From Branchiostoma lanceolatum (lineage: Eukaryota; Chordata; Leptocardii; Amphioxiformes; Branchiostomatidae), in the NCBI RefSeq assembly GCF_035083965.1, contig NC_089739.1:5586198-5650197 (forward strand): a DNA stretch of 64,000 nucleotides, read 5' to 3'. The translations under genes and the position numbers were made by a program. Positions 45,599 to 59,945 of the stretch are shown here, one piece after another; the stretch's first letter is position 1, and the number at the start of each line of letters is the position of its first letter. Under the pieces are notes generated by a model. That model saw only the letters and a list, made by a program, of their open reading frames with translations, made no database searches and was not told the DNA's origin.

Positions 45599-47483
45599 GG
45601 CCGCGAATTTGGCACAATTAGTCACCTTACTTTCTAAAATAATGTCTTTACTCCTCCTGAAATGACTCAAAGTGAGGGATCACAGTCCAACGCCTTTGAC
45701 ATTCCATCTGTATCTTTCAAAATCACATCTGAATGTAATCTATGGCATCTTCAGATTTATAAGATGACAATTTCGTGCGGCTTCTTTCCCAGTGCTTGCA
45801 CAATTTCTTCTTTTTGCCCTCAAAATTTGATGGTCAAATATGGCAATGATATTTTTCTTTTGATCTACGCTGATTATGCAAAATAGATAATTGTTTTCCT
45901 GACTAAGAAAATCGTCCACCTTACGAATGACACCTGTAATTTGAATGGGCGAGTAGTGGCTACAGCTGATGGCATAAAACAAGATTAGCAGCTGATTGGC
46001 TAACGGCTTTTCCACAGTTATAAAGTCGAGAGGTAGTCTTCAGGTGATTGGAAGAAAGTCAGCTTCCCACTGATTGGACGTCAGTCTACCAATGAAAAGT
46101 GTCTCAGTCAGGATTGCTGACAATAGGACGAAACTGCGTTGAAACACTCAATTCCGTTGAAACAGTCATAGTATGTATGTCAACCAACCTCTGATGTTCT
46201 GGTGTTCTTTACTATTTTCCTGAAGGCCTGTAAAAGAAAGTAGAACATATATTGTATAAGCATATCTTTGGATACGAAAATATGCGTCAGAGAGGATATT
46301 ATTGTTATTGTTTTTCTGTCTGTTATCAACTTTCAAAGTATATTCTTTGTTGCATTCCTGAATGGAATTTTGATATCTTAAACTATACTAGACTGTACTA
46401 CAGTTCGTATCTCTGTAAAATTGAAAATACTTCTGTAGGTTGCTAAATGCGTCCTATGATTCACTGAAAAGATGAAGAATATAAATTTGATATGGTTAAA
46501 AACATTTCATATGGACGAAGGCCTCCGTCATGATGCTCCATATATGTTATCAAGATTCACAACAAGAATTGCATGAAAATGCAAAGGGTAACACATAAAA
46601 AATCGTTTACCTGGATATTATAAAGGTGAAGTATTGAATCGTACGGCTTTGTAATTTTTCTTCTAGAATTTCTCTCTTTGGGCTCATTTCATTATAGCCA
46701 TCGAATATTGTTTTCTCAAATATTTTCATTTTCATATCCCAATATAGCCTTCAAAGTCGACCCCTTATGAATATACCGTATAAACATATATAGATTTATA
46801 AAGTGAGAGACTTGTATGTTGTCACCGGTTCAGACATATAATGATAAGTGATATCGATCGGCTGAAGGTTATTCTTGTGTAACTATAAAGATGTTCAAAT
46901 TAACTATAAACCATGTATATATATAAAAAAAAGAACAAGATATCTCCATGTCTTTTGACCCAGCAGTACTTTCCATAACAGTTACCAGTTCAATCAATGA
47001 TAGCATTGCAATCATCAGAGTGGCTGCATGTCGGTCAAATATTTGCAATTTTATGTTTTTCTTTTGCCTTTCTACGTTTTGACCAAGGTGAGATGGAATA
47101 TGGTGTTGTTCCAAGCCATATTTTCATCACTGACAAATGGCTTCCCATCTCAAACTGTCATAAAATGATAGATGTCGAGGTGTCGTAAAATAATAGATCT
47201 GTGCTTTGAGGTGTCGTAAAAAGATAACGCTACTTGTACACCATTCGTTTTGCGGTTGAATCGATTACTATGTCATCGTAAAACTACCTTTGACGCTGTG
47301 TTAGGGAATTGGGAGCCTATACTTTACGATGAAATTCCCAAAAGTCGTAAAAAAACTATTTTGTTACAAATAACTTCATACTTCATCATAACCAATTTCT
47401 CAAGCGTGCAAAGCCATTAAATTCACATTTTAGTCGACATGAGATCCTACATCAATGACATCATGCGGCAAAACTGACTTGAT
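45599..47483. other. Upstream flank of the 344-aa gene; no gene seen
   Basis: It may contain the promoter of the - strand gene. It is AT-rich. Small open frames show no family features or splice support. Confidence 0.4.
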
Positions 47484-47649
47484 TATATGGATGACATCCG
47501 TGCGCGAATCGATGTTCGTCCGTTTCAAAAAGAAAGAAAAATTGCAACAATGATGTAAACGTACAGATAATCTGCAAAATGAACAAATATATGCCGTAAC
47601 GTGTAGAACGAAATTGGAAAACGGATGCCTAGAGGATGTCATCCATATA
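47484..47649. mobile_element. Fold-back element
   Basis: TATATGGATGACATCC at 47484 is mirrored by GGATGTCATCCATATA ending at 47649. A single arm with GATTATATGCATGACATCCG is also found near 18285 in a gene 3 intron. Confidence 0.8.
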
Positions 47650-48394
47650 GTAGTCATTTCAGTGTGGCCTAATATAGCGAGCGTCAAAAATGGCCTTTAC
47701 ATTTATACAGGTGGCCAGCCCTTCATGCAGCCCGCCTGTTATAAACATGTGAAAAGCTGCTGCCGACAGACAGATTGTCACTAAGAATAGAACTCGTTGC
47801 CATCAAGTACTGTAGTAGCACCTTCTCTAGATATAGATAGCTTTAAAGAGGGCTTGCAGTCAGATGTGCAAAGATCAGGTGTGACAGGACGTTCAGTTTA
47901 ATATAACCAGCTGCTGCCGCGCCACGAGCCTACAAAGCTGGTGCGTTACGCCGAAGGGTGGTTATACCGGCCATGTACTAGATAAACGTATTATTTAACA
48001 CATGCTGCTTCTGCACTTTACACATATACAGTCGTCAACGAATGATTTCAACCATTTTGTATAGATAAGTAGCCGCAGTATAGTCTCTTTGTGTGGATTT
48101 CGGTGATACAATTAAAATTTGAAGCATAACATTGATTGCGCATACGTTGTCACTTCTTAGAAATGATGCATGTGAAGTATTTACTATAGTCATTTAGGTG
48201 CTTTGCCTTCCGACGAAAATACATGCACAAAGGTTATGAAACGCACCAGGTACTACGTGTTGTACATTTGCTTTAAATAAAGAAGCAATGGTAGCAAGAA
48301 CAAAATCAATGTAAGGCGATATAAGACTAGACATTCAATCCGATATTACAAGCCTGCGACAAGTCGACTGATCGGATTTCGGACATTCCTAGCG

Positions 48395-48625
48395 CCTATC
48401 TGTATCTGTACCTGAATCTTTATCTGTACAGCCGGTACGTAAAACCACCCTTCGGCGTAACACACCAGCTTCTGTATCTATATCTTTACAGCCGATATAA
48501 CCGCCGTTGAGCGTAGCATACAAGCTTCTGCATGTGAAATATTGTAAAGCACACCAGCTTCTGTATCTGTACATATAGCCGGTATAACCGCAATTCGGCG
48601 TAACACACCAGCTTCGCCAGTACCA
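48395..48625. repeat. Tandem ~70-bp repeat with GCCGGTATAACCGCC motif
   Basis: Three to four copies of TCTGTATCT(N)ACAGCCGGTATAACCGCC, TTCGGCGTAAC and ACACCAGCTTC. One isolated copy lies near 44545-44595 and an inverted one near 47935-47975, so the unit is also dispersed. Confidence 0.8.
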
Positions 48626-48688
48626 GTTATATTATACCGATCGACCAATCATAACGTTTCCACATTTAACTGCAAGTGTTGTTTAAGA

Positions 48689-49431
48689 CTACATGTATCT
48701 TGAGAGAATGTCCATGCTGTGCTTGGTGCCAACTAAATTTAGTACCGCTCTAAGGCCCTCTTCAAAGTGAAACTCGATTCCTTTTGACAGTCGGCAACAG
48801 TAATGAATCAACGGAAGCGCCTTCGCCATGTGTGCCTCCAGTTTTAACAAATCGAGAATTGTATCAAATAGAGCTTTGGTTAGATCTAATCTTCCGCGTA
48901 GGTAAGGGAAGTGTATCAATGTTTCCATCCTCCAGCTAACTATAAATTAGCACGCACTGTCTAATCGCTTTTGCTAAAAGGGTTATGTTTCCAAAATGTC
49001 ATACGCGTTATCAGAGATTGTAGAGATGATTGTTTGTTAGTGGCTTACTTAGCAGCATAACTCAAGGATGGATTATTATATATTAAACGTAGTATGTCGT
49101 CAGGTCTTAAATAGTTGGATATAAATTCGCACGGGCCCCTGACCGCTTTGCTAAGTATTAAAAATTGGCCAAATAGGCTTAGTTTTTGTATGTCTAATGA
49201 GTTATTACGTGGACGACAAAAGAGTTACACAAAGGACACGTCTAGCAAATCTATACAGCTTTTTGGGCTAATTTTCAATATTTTCCCAACAACCCCACGA
49301 GTATAGTAGAGGCCATGACCGTATTGCTGATTATTGCTTAAAAATGACTTGTTTTTTTGTCCTTTACCTAAACACATACTAGCTCTTGAAAGCATTAGAT
49401 CCTCCCACAACTTTACTGCATCTGTCGACAT
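48689..49431 (-). pseudogene. Two adjacent - strand open frames, possibly a decayed retroelement ORF
   Basis: Frames at 49431-49225 (68 codons) and 48928-48689 (79 codons) both begin with ATG. They are separated by a stretch that is mostly open, with a few stops. The 3' one is leucine-rich (FDTILDLLKLEAH). I cannot match either to a known domain, and there are no obvious splice sites. Chance frames are possible. Confidence 0.2.
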
Positions 49432-51384
49432 GTCATATCAAAGTAATAAAGATATCATAAAAACATCAATTACAACGCATTAGAGTTGGGACACTATAAG
49501 TACACATTGACTACGTAAAAACATTGTCGAGCATATATCTACAGTTAGTCTTGTTAACATTGTTTTTTAAAAATCAACATTTGCAAGTTCAAGTCATAAG
49601 TCATAATGTAGATAGGTTTTTAAGAAAATAAAGTATACCTTAAGAATCTTGATGATCTCCGCGCACTCCTCATCCTCTCTTATCAACTAAGCCCTGTTCA
49701 GAATCTCACCCGATGCTGGCTAGTATGACATGACGTCAGCGTTGTCATGGATACGTAACGAACTAGAAAGGGGACCCGCATGCTTTGTCGGTTGATGGTG
49801 TTTGATGGCAGGATGTCTTATCAATAAGATTAAATGTGTGTGCGAAACGATCCTTAGGCGTTATACGAGCCAAGATATATTGAAATCTAAAACTATGATG
49901 ATCATTTCACTATTATTAGAAATTATGAAAAATTGCAAAAACATACACTATTAGACATACATAGCAGAAATACTTGGAGGTGAATAGAACCGCGTACTTT
50001 GATATCGATTTATAACGCAATGTCGACTTCGATGGAAAAAGAATTGTATTGTAAATAAAAACGATAAAGCCTAGATGAAAGTGTTCAAATTAATCTTCAT
50101 TTTATAGCCGACATCCCCGTGATAATTGATTTTGGGCGTTTTCCCTGACCTAAAAAAATGAGTTTCTAAAACTGCCACAAAATTGGAAAATATGTCATGA
50201 TTGTACAACCGCCGTAAAATGAACACATAACCATATGTTATAAACTACATACTAAACTAATAACCACAATAAGAATTAACGTTAATCAATTTTTTTCCAA
50301 CCAAGTGGATTATGTCTGTGGAAAATAAAACAAAAATCATGGCATGGCATTGTTTTCCTTCATTTGCGTCGCGATTTCATAGTAGGTCAACATTAGTAAA
50401 TTTATCATCATTTTTACCCTTCAACTTTGTGATCCAGAGCTATCACTACTTTTCTGCCGCCCAGTACTTGTTAATGCCAGATACGACCGGCCATGTCAAT
50501 ATCACTCACCTGTCTTACGGTTGTCAACACTGTGTCTATTTATAAAACATGAACTCTCTTAAAACTAGAACAGGACCCATAACAGCTAAACAAGATAAAA
50601 TACCTTGCGAAGAATATCATTAACCCAGATATATTTTCTTATCTTATAGATAACGGAATATTTAAGTCACATTGGTGGTATCGCGCGCGGGCCTTGTGGG
50701 TAACTTTTAGCACATTGGAGTAGCCGTTTGGCACCCAAATCCTTATCGGTTACAGAGTTAGGCAGCAGGAAGAAGGTTAAGATTGTTGACTCAGAACCTG
50801 GTGGCACTATTCTTTGTTAGGTACTACAAAGTTTATGTGCAACCATACTTCAATTCCTTATCTACATTTCAAACGTGTCCTGAAAAATAACTCCAATACT
50901 GTCTTAGCCAACGAGCCCTCCACTGATGTGAACACCATGACATTCAGAAGCAGACTGAGGTCTGGGAGTTTACGTTAGCTGAATTTATTGGTTGGTTTTA
51001 AAGTGCAGGCTTCCTCTTTAAGAACTTGTTACTTTGCTGCTCGCATCGTTTCATGGCTGCATCTGAATGCCTGCCTTAATTGCATTCTTACTTCTAGGCT
51101 TAGTTTGTCCCAAATTACTCGTTTCAGGGAACTATACAAGAATATGAAATAACAAGCACTTGGTATCCAGTTGCTCGTTATCGCTAGTATTGTCGTCTTC
51201 CGTTGGCTGCGTTGCCTTTGAAATGTCTTTCAGTATCTCGTCTTTGTATGTCGTTCTCTAATAAGACATTTACTAAAGGTTAAACACGGAAAGCCTATTC
51301 AAGATATGTCCGCCCAGAGGAATATGCCTGACAACACCTGGACTGATTTTTCCCCTTGGACTTAACTCGTATCAGATATCTTAC
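49432..51384. other. Gene-free AT-rich stretch
   Basis: No exon-like, RNA-like or clearly repeated structure was recognised on either strand. Confidence 0.4.
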
Positions 51385-51680
51385 GGTGACGTGTTGGCTT
51401 ATCAGTTAGGTTGTTTATCCCAGAACCAAGAGGTCATGGGATCTAATCTCCTGACATGCTTTCGATGCTGTGCTCTTCGGAAAGACACTTAACACGACTT
51501 TCCTTACTCCATCCATGTGTAAGAATTGCTACCTGACCACGGTTGGGAGGTAAAAGACGGTTCTTAGATGAGGGTTTGGCTTCGCTTTGCAATACCATGC
51601 CCTAGACAGAGTGGATAAAAACCCACTGTCCCTACGGCCTCCAAAAGGCTACGGGACTACCTTTACCAACCTACCTAGTA
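51385..51680 (+). mobile_element. tRNA-derived SINE, diverged copy
   Basis: GTGTTGGCTTATCAGTTAGG, CCCAGAACCAAGAGGTCATG, a weakened B box (GGGATCTAATCTCC) and GACACTTAACACGACTTTCC, then the 3' blocks CCACTGTCCCTACGGCCTCC and GCTACGGGACTACC. Confidence 0.75.
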
Positions 51681-54600
51681 ATCTTGATGTCTGTAGATAT
51701 TTGATTTTATTAGGTAAGACTTTCAGGGCCTAATTTTGTATGTAAGGTTCAGCTAACGATCACATTTGCCAACAGCATAAGAAGGATACATAAATGAAAC
51801 GTTTTGTTTTCCTCTGCTCTTTTGCATACACTTTGCTTGATAAAGCTGAAATAAAAAATACAGTGAACAATGCATAAAGAACAGCATATGGAAGAGAGAA
51901 TGATTGCCGTTTAGAATCCTGCCAGAGGTCAGTTATGTCATGACCTCGATGTAAACTCGATGTTAACATTAATCCGCTGGGTTATATAAATCCACCACTT
52001 TGAAAAACAGTGGATTTGAGAGATCAGGCACCCATACGTATGCACAGTTCAGATATACAGGAGTGCATTATACTGGGGGACGTTGGGTTGGAGATCTGTT
52101 TAGACGTATCTTTTCAGGGTGGTATGTACCCTGGTGGAATTATGTTAGATGTTAAATCCTACGACAAAAATCGTGCGAAGAACGTGACGATCAGACAGCA
52201 TTGCCTTTGCCCTACCCACCACATCTGCCAGCTGCATCCATGAGAACCCACACACAATGTAAGAAGGTCAGACTGTAGAAGATCAATGCGCCAAAGCCTC
52301 TTAATTTCTCAAGGGAAGAATTGCCGACGAGACGATTACCTCGCTACGAGATAAGACCTTACTGATAAGCTCATCTGCCCCTTTAAATCCACTCAGATAA
52401 ATGGGCCAAACGTCGTGAGACTACTAATCAGAAGTGTGAGGGCTGTCCCTGTGGCTCATTAGTACTGGCAGAGTCCCACTGTGTCAACCGCTGAGCTGGG
52501 CAACCCTGGATATAGATGATAAATAGAATAAGTAAACTTGTCTAGAATTTGTAGAAATTTTGATCAAATGTTATAACTGTTATCCTTGGTTGATATTGTT
52601 TTTTGCCATATTTAGTTGCCACTGATTAGTCACTATTGGTCCTTTATATTATTTATGTTCTGATAGTTTTGTTGATATAGACTTTTCATATTTCTTTTGT
52701 CAACATGAGTACTATTTGATTTCAATATCCTGTAATCTTTGGTTGATATTGATTTTCTTATAATCATTTGCCAATGATACTGTTATTATTATTTCATGGA
52801 TATTACTTATATCTACACAGTAGCTCATTTCTGTTTCCACCTTTAGTTATTGTTTTGGATCCGTGGCTAATGTTATATTTCTGTACTTTGTTTTCTCTTG
52901 TTTTCTATTATGTGTTGTTTACATTTTTGAAATGCAATAAAAAAACAACTTTAAAAAAATAAACTTGTAGCAGCATCAACGTTGACCTCCTTGTTCCAAT
53001 CAGTTGGCAACTTGGACTCCCCGGCTCAAGTCCGAGTCAAGGAAATTTCACTACAGAAAAAATCGTCAAAGAGCATTGTACGTAGTAAATAATTCTTTTT
53101 CGGATGATGCTATTCATGATATAGATATCTATCCAGGACACTGATCATGTAGACAGATTATGCCTTTATCTATCTATATGCAGATAAATATATTACCATT
53201 ATTAGCATCATTTATTATTAGTAGAAATATAAGTATCATCGTCATTATTATCATCATAAATAATATTATTGACAATATTATCACCACAATTTTAATCTAT
53301 GTCTATCATCTCAATTTATAGAATCATGACAAATTAATAGAACGTAAATCTATATGCTTGCTCATGCCAGACGTAGACGAACTAGAAATAGATCTGCTAT
53401 TTTGGCTTCAGGCGCGCTGAAAGGCTACGTGCTGAAATATGACAGACATGCTACAATCGATAAAGGTGGCCAGTGGATCCCGATCTTAGATGGATTTTTA
53501 GCTAATCGTTGTTATGAAAAAGTTCTAACCGATACATATCTTTTTTTTTTACTATATTGTACAATGCATGAGACTTTTACTTCCCAGGTTAGAAGTAGAT
53601 ATTCCCAACCAAATAGCAAAGTCATTTGATTAAAAATATTTTAAACAGACAGCTATATGTATTTCTATCATAACAGAAACATAGAACATTTCTTGTATTT
53701 TAGGGCCTGGTTGCATTTTAGGAACTAGTCTGACAAAATCAAAATACCCTGCAATGAAATTCAACCCTAAACGAAATTCAGTAGATGACAAATGGAAAAG
53801 ATAAGTTGATGTGGTATGAATGATTCAAAGTCAATTTGATCGCAAAAATACGTTCAAGCACAGTTTAATCTTGTCTACAATGTAAGTTTCCAACTTTTTT
53901 CAAATATAATATTAGTGCTTTCCTTGAGCGCCAAACGATTTTTTTCTGAGAAGGACTTCGTGTCTATGGTTACAGTTTAGTACTTTTTGAACAGCCAGAT
54001 GCAACGTGAAAATATACTGCAACGGTGCCTTAAATTGACGTGCATCATCTGTACCTCAATAACTACCTACATGCCAATTTTCACATAAATCCATCAAAAG
54101 GATCTTGAGTTATAGATCCAGACAAAAGCAAGATCCCAGTTTGAGGTCACTGACCTCCATCACTGGCCTAACAGCGCATGCGTAAATGAAACGTGAAACA
54201 ATAAACAACAACGCACATGGATTTATTGAATTCTATACCAGGCTAGTACTTTCTGACATCAAGCTTCTCTATGAACCCCAGGTGTGTTATGTTACCATTA
54301 TGTTCAAATTGGACACGGCATTTCCGGCAATTTGCTACGTACGCTGTCATCAACCTTTGTAAGCATTCACTTCAGCAACGTCCCATGTGAGACTGCTCGA
54401 TACACGCTCTATATTTGCATTACTTTTTAGGCCACTGAGAAAATGGGGACAATACACCAAGGGACTGCAAATGTATCGTCAAATGTCAAATGTCGCATTG
54501 ACCATTTTGAACCTGATAATAGGTACATTCTGTCGCCTATCCCATGAGGTTCAGCGGACCTGATCAAATCCTGAGCTAGAATGCTTGTAAGTGATAGGCA

Positions 54601-54934
54601 TAGACGTTTGACATGTGGGATTTTACTCACAACTTATAACTATGACTATAGGGATAACCCTCCTTCTTTCTGTTTCATCAAAAGCCCGCATCAAGAAAGT
54701 AAAAGTAACATTTGCAAGTATACAATTCATGCAAAATTCGAGAATGCCCCCGATCCAGGACCAAGTACTCTCTGAAATTCCTCAGGACCAGATCTTACCT
54801 TAACTTAGTACCTGTTTTTGATGGCTTCTGCCCGTCGCGATGACACATATCGATGACAGCATTCCAGCTAGCTTGTAAAAACATGGTCGAAAGGCACTTC
54901 CATTGTATTGCAAAATTCATTAATTGAGATTTAC
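51681..54934. other. Gene-free stretch, possibly with a retroelement 3' tail
   Basis: At 52560-52960 a T-rich sequence ends with GAAATGCAATAAAAAAACAA, which looks like a retroposon or mRNA 3' end on the + strand, but no coding region precedes it. ATT/ATC-rich low-complexity DNA lies at about 53190-53300. Nothing else was recognised. Confidence 0.3.
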
Positions 54935-55215
54935 CATATTTGTGGAAGCATTGACATAGCAGGTGACTATTATCTATTGAAGGGGTGTCAACGCGGAGAT
55001 CAGACTGTAAGGGTTGAACCATTCACACTGGAACGGAACCCTTTTCTTTTCGCGAAGTGTGTGGTGGGTTCTTGAACGCGCTAGAGTTGTAGAACTTATA
55101 GTTTTCGCGTCCCATCCGATGTCCCTAACCGAAGCTAGATACTCATTTTCAACTTAGTCGAGGGAGGGAATTGGTATAAATTTCCTTTCCCAAAGCAAAA
55201 CACATGGCTGTGCTA
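54935..55215 (-). mobile_element. Truncated SINE copy lacking the tRNA-like head
   Basis: The blocks ATTTGTGGAAGCATTGACAT, GGGGTGTCAACGCGGAGATC, GCGAAGTGTGTGGTGGGTTC and CCGAAGCTAG are collinear with 18595-18840, the 3' portion of the - strand SINE. Confidence 0.65.
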
Positions 55216-58200
55216 GGGGCTCTTATCCCGAACCTTATAATTTAGATCAATAATCCTAACTTCAAAACCACCGTACCCAATCGCTACTTTTCCTTTAGTC
55301 GTGATATAGCAACAAAAAGAAACGCTGCCCTATCGCATGCATAACCATACCTAAACTTAACACTATTAATCTCCAAACTAAACATTATAACAAAATACAC
55401 AGCCATACAGTGTTTTAGCATACATATACTAGAGGTCAAATATCCGGAAAATAGTTTTGATATGATTCCAATCTGTCTATATCAGATAATATTGACTATA
55501 ATGACGCCACTACAACCAGCCTTTCAGTACAACTGACAAGTCGACATATGACCCTTGATAAAACGAAGGGCATAACACGGGCGAGTGAGTCTCAGTGGGA
55601 GGTATTCCTCGTGAAAGCCATGTGGAAGAAACCCATTTAGGAAAGCAGTCTGGAAAGGATCATTGCTCCCGTCGGCCTACATTTACCGCAGAATCATTCA
55701 ACATTATTTGAAACTTACGGAATATGGATGGGGCTGAATAGAGTAGTATTTGTTTGTTTCACATAACCCGTTAACCGCCCTTAGGCCTAACACATCAGTT
55801 CTGTAGGCTTGTATTGTTTACTCATATTTCTTTTTCTCACTCTGAATCTATGTATTATGTATTATGTATTTTGTCTTTACTATTGTTATATTTATGTTAT
55901 TGAGTAGAAGGCTCTACATAAGCAATCGTACTTGTTGCCTAATACTCATAAAATAGATGTGAATAAAATAGATACATTGAAGAATCGTAGCGGCGTCCTC
56001 TTAATCCAATCAAATGCACGCTCCACCAATTATCGGTCGCGCATCAAGGATTAACCCCTGATTAAAACCCAGCTAATGACAGATCATCTAAGTAACTAGA
56101 CATGAAGTCGGTCATCATTCATCAAATGGGTTTCATTTCCCACGTGGTTGCCAACCTGTGATTACTGGGAATGTGACAACACATAATCAATATGCATATC
56201 AAATAAACGTTCTCTAGCAACTTTTGATGACTTTGCAAAGAGTCTGAAGTTCCAATTCTTGATATTCAGAAAATCAAACTATATAATTAGCAACAGCGTC
56301 CTTCATATTGGTTTTCGAAGGATCCACTCATTTATGCAGGGAATCATATTCTTTACTGTCTATGAAAAATAGTTACCTCAAATTCATCGTGAAAAGTCCG
56401 TTCCCTTTGCTAAAAGGAAATTATCTTATGGGAATCACTTCAAAGAAAAAGAGAACGAAAGAACAAAAGAACTAAATCAAAGAGACTACTATATTAGTTT
56501 ACTACCAGCTCTACTTTGAACCATCGTGGGCTAAATTATCAGATGTATATCCACTTTCAAGTCTTGACGCAAAACTCGTTCACTTCGATGCAGACGCCTC
56601 TAGGGAAATGCAAAAACATTGCCGCAGTTTTTAGCTTCGTGAAGGGAGTCAGTAACTTCCAAGGGGGTATTGTTTCTGTCTATGTTTGTATGTGTGTACG
56701 TGTTTGTACCTTAAACTCAAGATCATTTTTAAAGGATTTTTATGCATTTTGGCACATTGGTAGTTATTGAGATAGCAACGATGCTCGGCGATTTGGGGCA
56801 CCGTAGCACTCTCCAAACAGAGGTTGTTGGAGAGTGCCGAAAGAAAACCCGGCATATGATGAGATGAAAAGGTTACGATCTTCTCCACCAACCTAGGCTT
56901 GGAGAGTACATCGTAGTAGTATTTTTAGGTTTTGGAGAAGTAAGAGACTATTAGACACCCCTAATTTACAGCTGTTGGCGGTCTAATGGTAGCCTGTGTT
57001 ATACAAGCTGTGGTCAATTAGCTACTCTCCAAGCAGAGGTTAGGCACCGGCTTGCTACACTGACTAATTTACTGCCTAGTGTTATATTAACAACGGGTCA
57101 TAAATGGTTTTAAAGAAAGTGTTATTCCTGGTAAAGAGACACCTAAGCCCACACAACAATCACAATAATTACTTCACGGAGGTTTGTGTCCTACTGACTC
57201 TCGTTGATTCTGCAAATGTCACCGACATTTGGTCATTCGCTTGATTAGGAACAGATCATTTTTGCATGACAAATAAAAGAGGCTCATGTAAGTGTAAATT
57301 GAAATATACCGACTACACCATGTAACAAAGGACACAGAAGCTAAAAGGAAAACTCCTGTTAACTATTCGTTATCAAGATGCCTCAGAGTACATCATCTAA
57401 TTGACTTAACGCCAAGTTATCTTTTTATCGCGAGCTCTTTTTAATTCTTATCATATCAAGATAACCACTAAAAAATCTCACACAAGCCATGGTTGAATTG
57501 CTCTTTTCATTTCTTTTGCAAAGTAAATATTGAGTCGTAAACATACTTAATTGGAAGTTTATTAGCACCTTATTTGATTCTCTAAGACGAAATAATTTCG
57601 ACTACAGTGGATTCTTCTTCTTAGCTCAATTGGTGTAGATGAAATGAACAGATGAAAGAAGAATTGATTTTATTCAATGATAAACATACAAGTAGTTCAT
57701 CAGGGTCATCCACTGATACGGACTCAAAGTTGTTCCCGTGGACAATCAATTGCAAAAAGCGAAACTCATAGAAAATAAGTTACCCTTGTAGGTCTTTTTA
57801 ACAAAGTTATTGGGGGTGATTCAATTCCAGGGGATGCGAAATAAAGTGACGTGCACAATATGCATACACAATAAAAACATCATACAGTCACCTTTGTTAA
57901 AATACTCTATGTCTATGAGGAAGTACTTTGTATTGGGTTGAATGGACGGCTAATAAAGTATCTACTGCCATTATAATAAAATACAACAAAGGGCCTTACG
58001 AAGAAAAGTTTAATCTCAAATATCCTTTATTGATATATACTAGATATCTAATCAATTAATGAATGGACCATCGTGAGTCATCATAGAATTATCAAAATGG
58101 TAAGATGAGATTTGACTAATTATTTTGGCTGTTTATCATACGAATAAAACACATTCAACACTATAGGTAAGTTAGATTATAGTTCAAAAGACAACCCATA

Positions 58201-59684
58201 CATTGTGCAAACAGAAAAAATATGAATGGACATCTAGATGGTAGATTTTATTTGTGCTGTCTTTTTGTTAATGACAATGAAAATGAACTTTGTTGCATGT
58301 CCATGCCCAACATGCATGGGCTAATTGAATTAGGTAACAAAATTGAAAAAGAACATTGTGTTATATTCCATCTAAATCTACAGAGTCTATTATCACTTCT
58401 TGAAACATTTGTACACAAATTCACATAGTTTTTCAATCAGTTTTTTAGGGGGCATGGTGCATATGTGAATACCTCGATGTTTGCAAAATGTGCATTTTTC
58501 AAGTCTATTTGTATGGAACTTACAATGGATAAAAAAAGGTAACTATATTTGAATATTAATTTGCACCAATTTAGCGTTTGTAGCAGTGATTCTCCAAATA
58601 GTCGTCTTAATCGACGCCAATCGATGAACCAATGAAAGGAATCTGCCTACAGTAAATGGTGCATGAACATTGGCGATGAAACCATCCCAGGTGAATGATC
58701 ATCGCCATCATGTGCTATTTCCATTTCTTTAATGCAGATGTGCAAATCTGCTCGCCTAATGCTGTATGAAACTATATGCATATGGAATATCATCTGTCAC
58801 TTTCTACAACTAAATGTTGCCGCAGTATACATTTAGTATACATTTTTACAATTGATTTAATTCAGAGGTATGGTATAACTATTTCATTACAGCTCCAAAG
58901 GCTACAAAACGATCAAAGAACAATAGAATGCACCAAATGCCTATTCTATTGCCCTAAATGCCTAACAATGCGGTAAAGAGGCGTAAATACAATGTAAAAA
59001 TATCGAAAATACATCGTAAAGTCACCTGCGCAAAGGCTTCATTAAAAGAACCTCATTGTATTAGCTTGAATGCCCCCCTTATTCAGTGTCAATTACCATT
59101 ATGATGGAACACCAAAAAATAGTATGCAATAAGGATTGCAATCTTTAACTCTTTAGGTTGAAACTTAAGATTTGCAAATTGGATGTGAAGATATATACCT
59201 ATCTTGAGAATAGTATATGTGAAATATCAAAACTGCATCATATACAATCAAAGGTTTTCTTCAAAGCAGGCTGAAGCCCTTCCTTTAGGCGCTTCATATT
59301 TACCACCATGTTAGCAAATCTTCAGGTGTTGTATTGATTGACAGCTCCGTGGGGACACAAGAGTTTATTGAGTTTCAGTGGTTATATCGGGCTCGCTTTA
59401 ATCTTAGGTCTTTATAACAATGCAACCTTGGGTACCGACCGCATCGTGTCCTGATTAGACGACTTGATATGATGAGTGAATCGATGGCTGTGGTTGGTGG
59501 ACCCTACAGGGATATTGATTTCTGCGTCCATTAATCATGATGGCTTATACACAGGCCAAAGAAAATGTAGTCTTTGGAATAGAGCCAGGCGGGGCAGTGC
59601 TCTGGATAGAAGGCTTGTTCAGCGGTATGGAGGATAGGGAAGGTTGGAGGAGAAGGCTGATGAACATCCGTGAGACCTTGTGTT
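55216..59684. other. Gene-free stretch
   Basis: Around 56800-57050 short mirrored ACTCTCCAA(A/G)CAGAGGTT blocks suggest degraded repeats. No exon with flanking splice signals or protein similarity was recognised. Confidence 0.4.
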
Positions 59685-59945
59685 GGGTCGTGTGGCGTAA
59701 CGGCAGGGTTATCGGCCCAGGACCCGGGTTCGAATTCCCTGACGGCACCGGTTTTTGCCACTGGGAAAATACACGACTTTCCCCGCTACACCCAAGTGTA
59801 ATAAAAAACGAGTATATTATGTGTGTGGGTCACGACAGCAATAGCTGCCTGTGTCCCACGTGCATTGCACTGTTGCAATTCGGTCACGACAGCAATAGCT
59901 GCCTGTGTCCCACGTGCATTGCACTGTTGCAATTCCAATAAAATC
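59685..59945 (+). mobile_element. tRNA-derived SINE with a duplicated tail
   Basis: The head TCGTGTGGCGTAACGGCAGG and B box GGGTTCGAATTCCC are followed by CACTGGGAAAATACACGACT. The tail has two identical 54-bp units starting GGTCACGACAGCAATAGCTG at 59828 and 59882, and ends in AATAAAATCTAAAATCT. Confidence 0.85.

Noticed and set aside
45740-46015. Separate - strand gene of 91 codons
   Set aside because: No start context, splice signals or recognisable residues; it lies in the probable 5' flank of the 344-aa gene.
53354-53629. + strand 91-codon open frame
   Set aside because: No flanking splice or polyadenylation signals and no recognised motif; compatible with chance.
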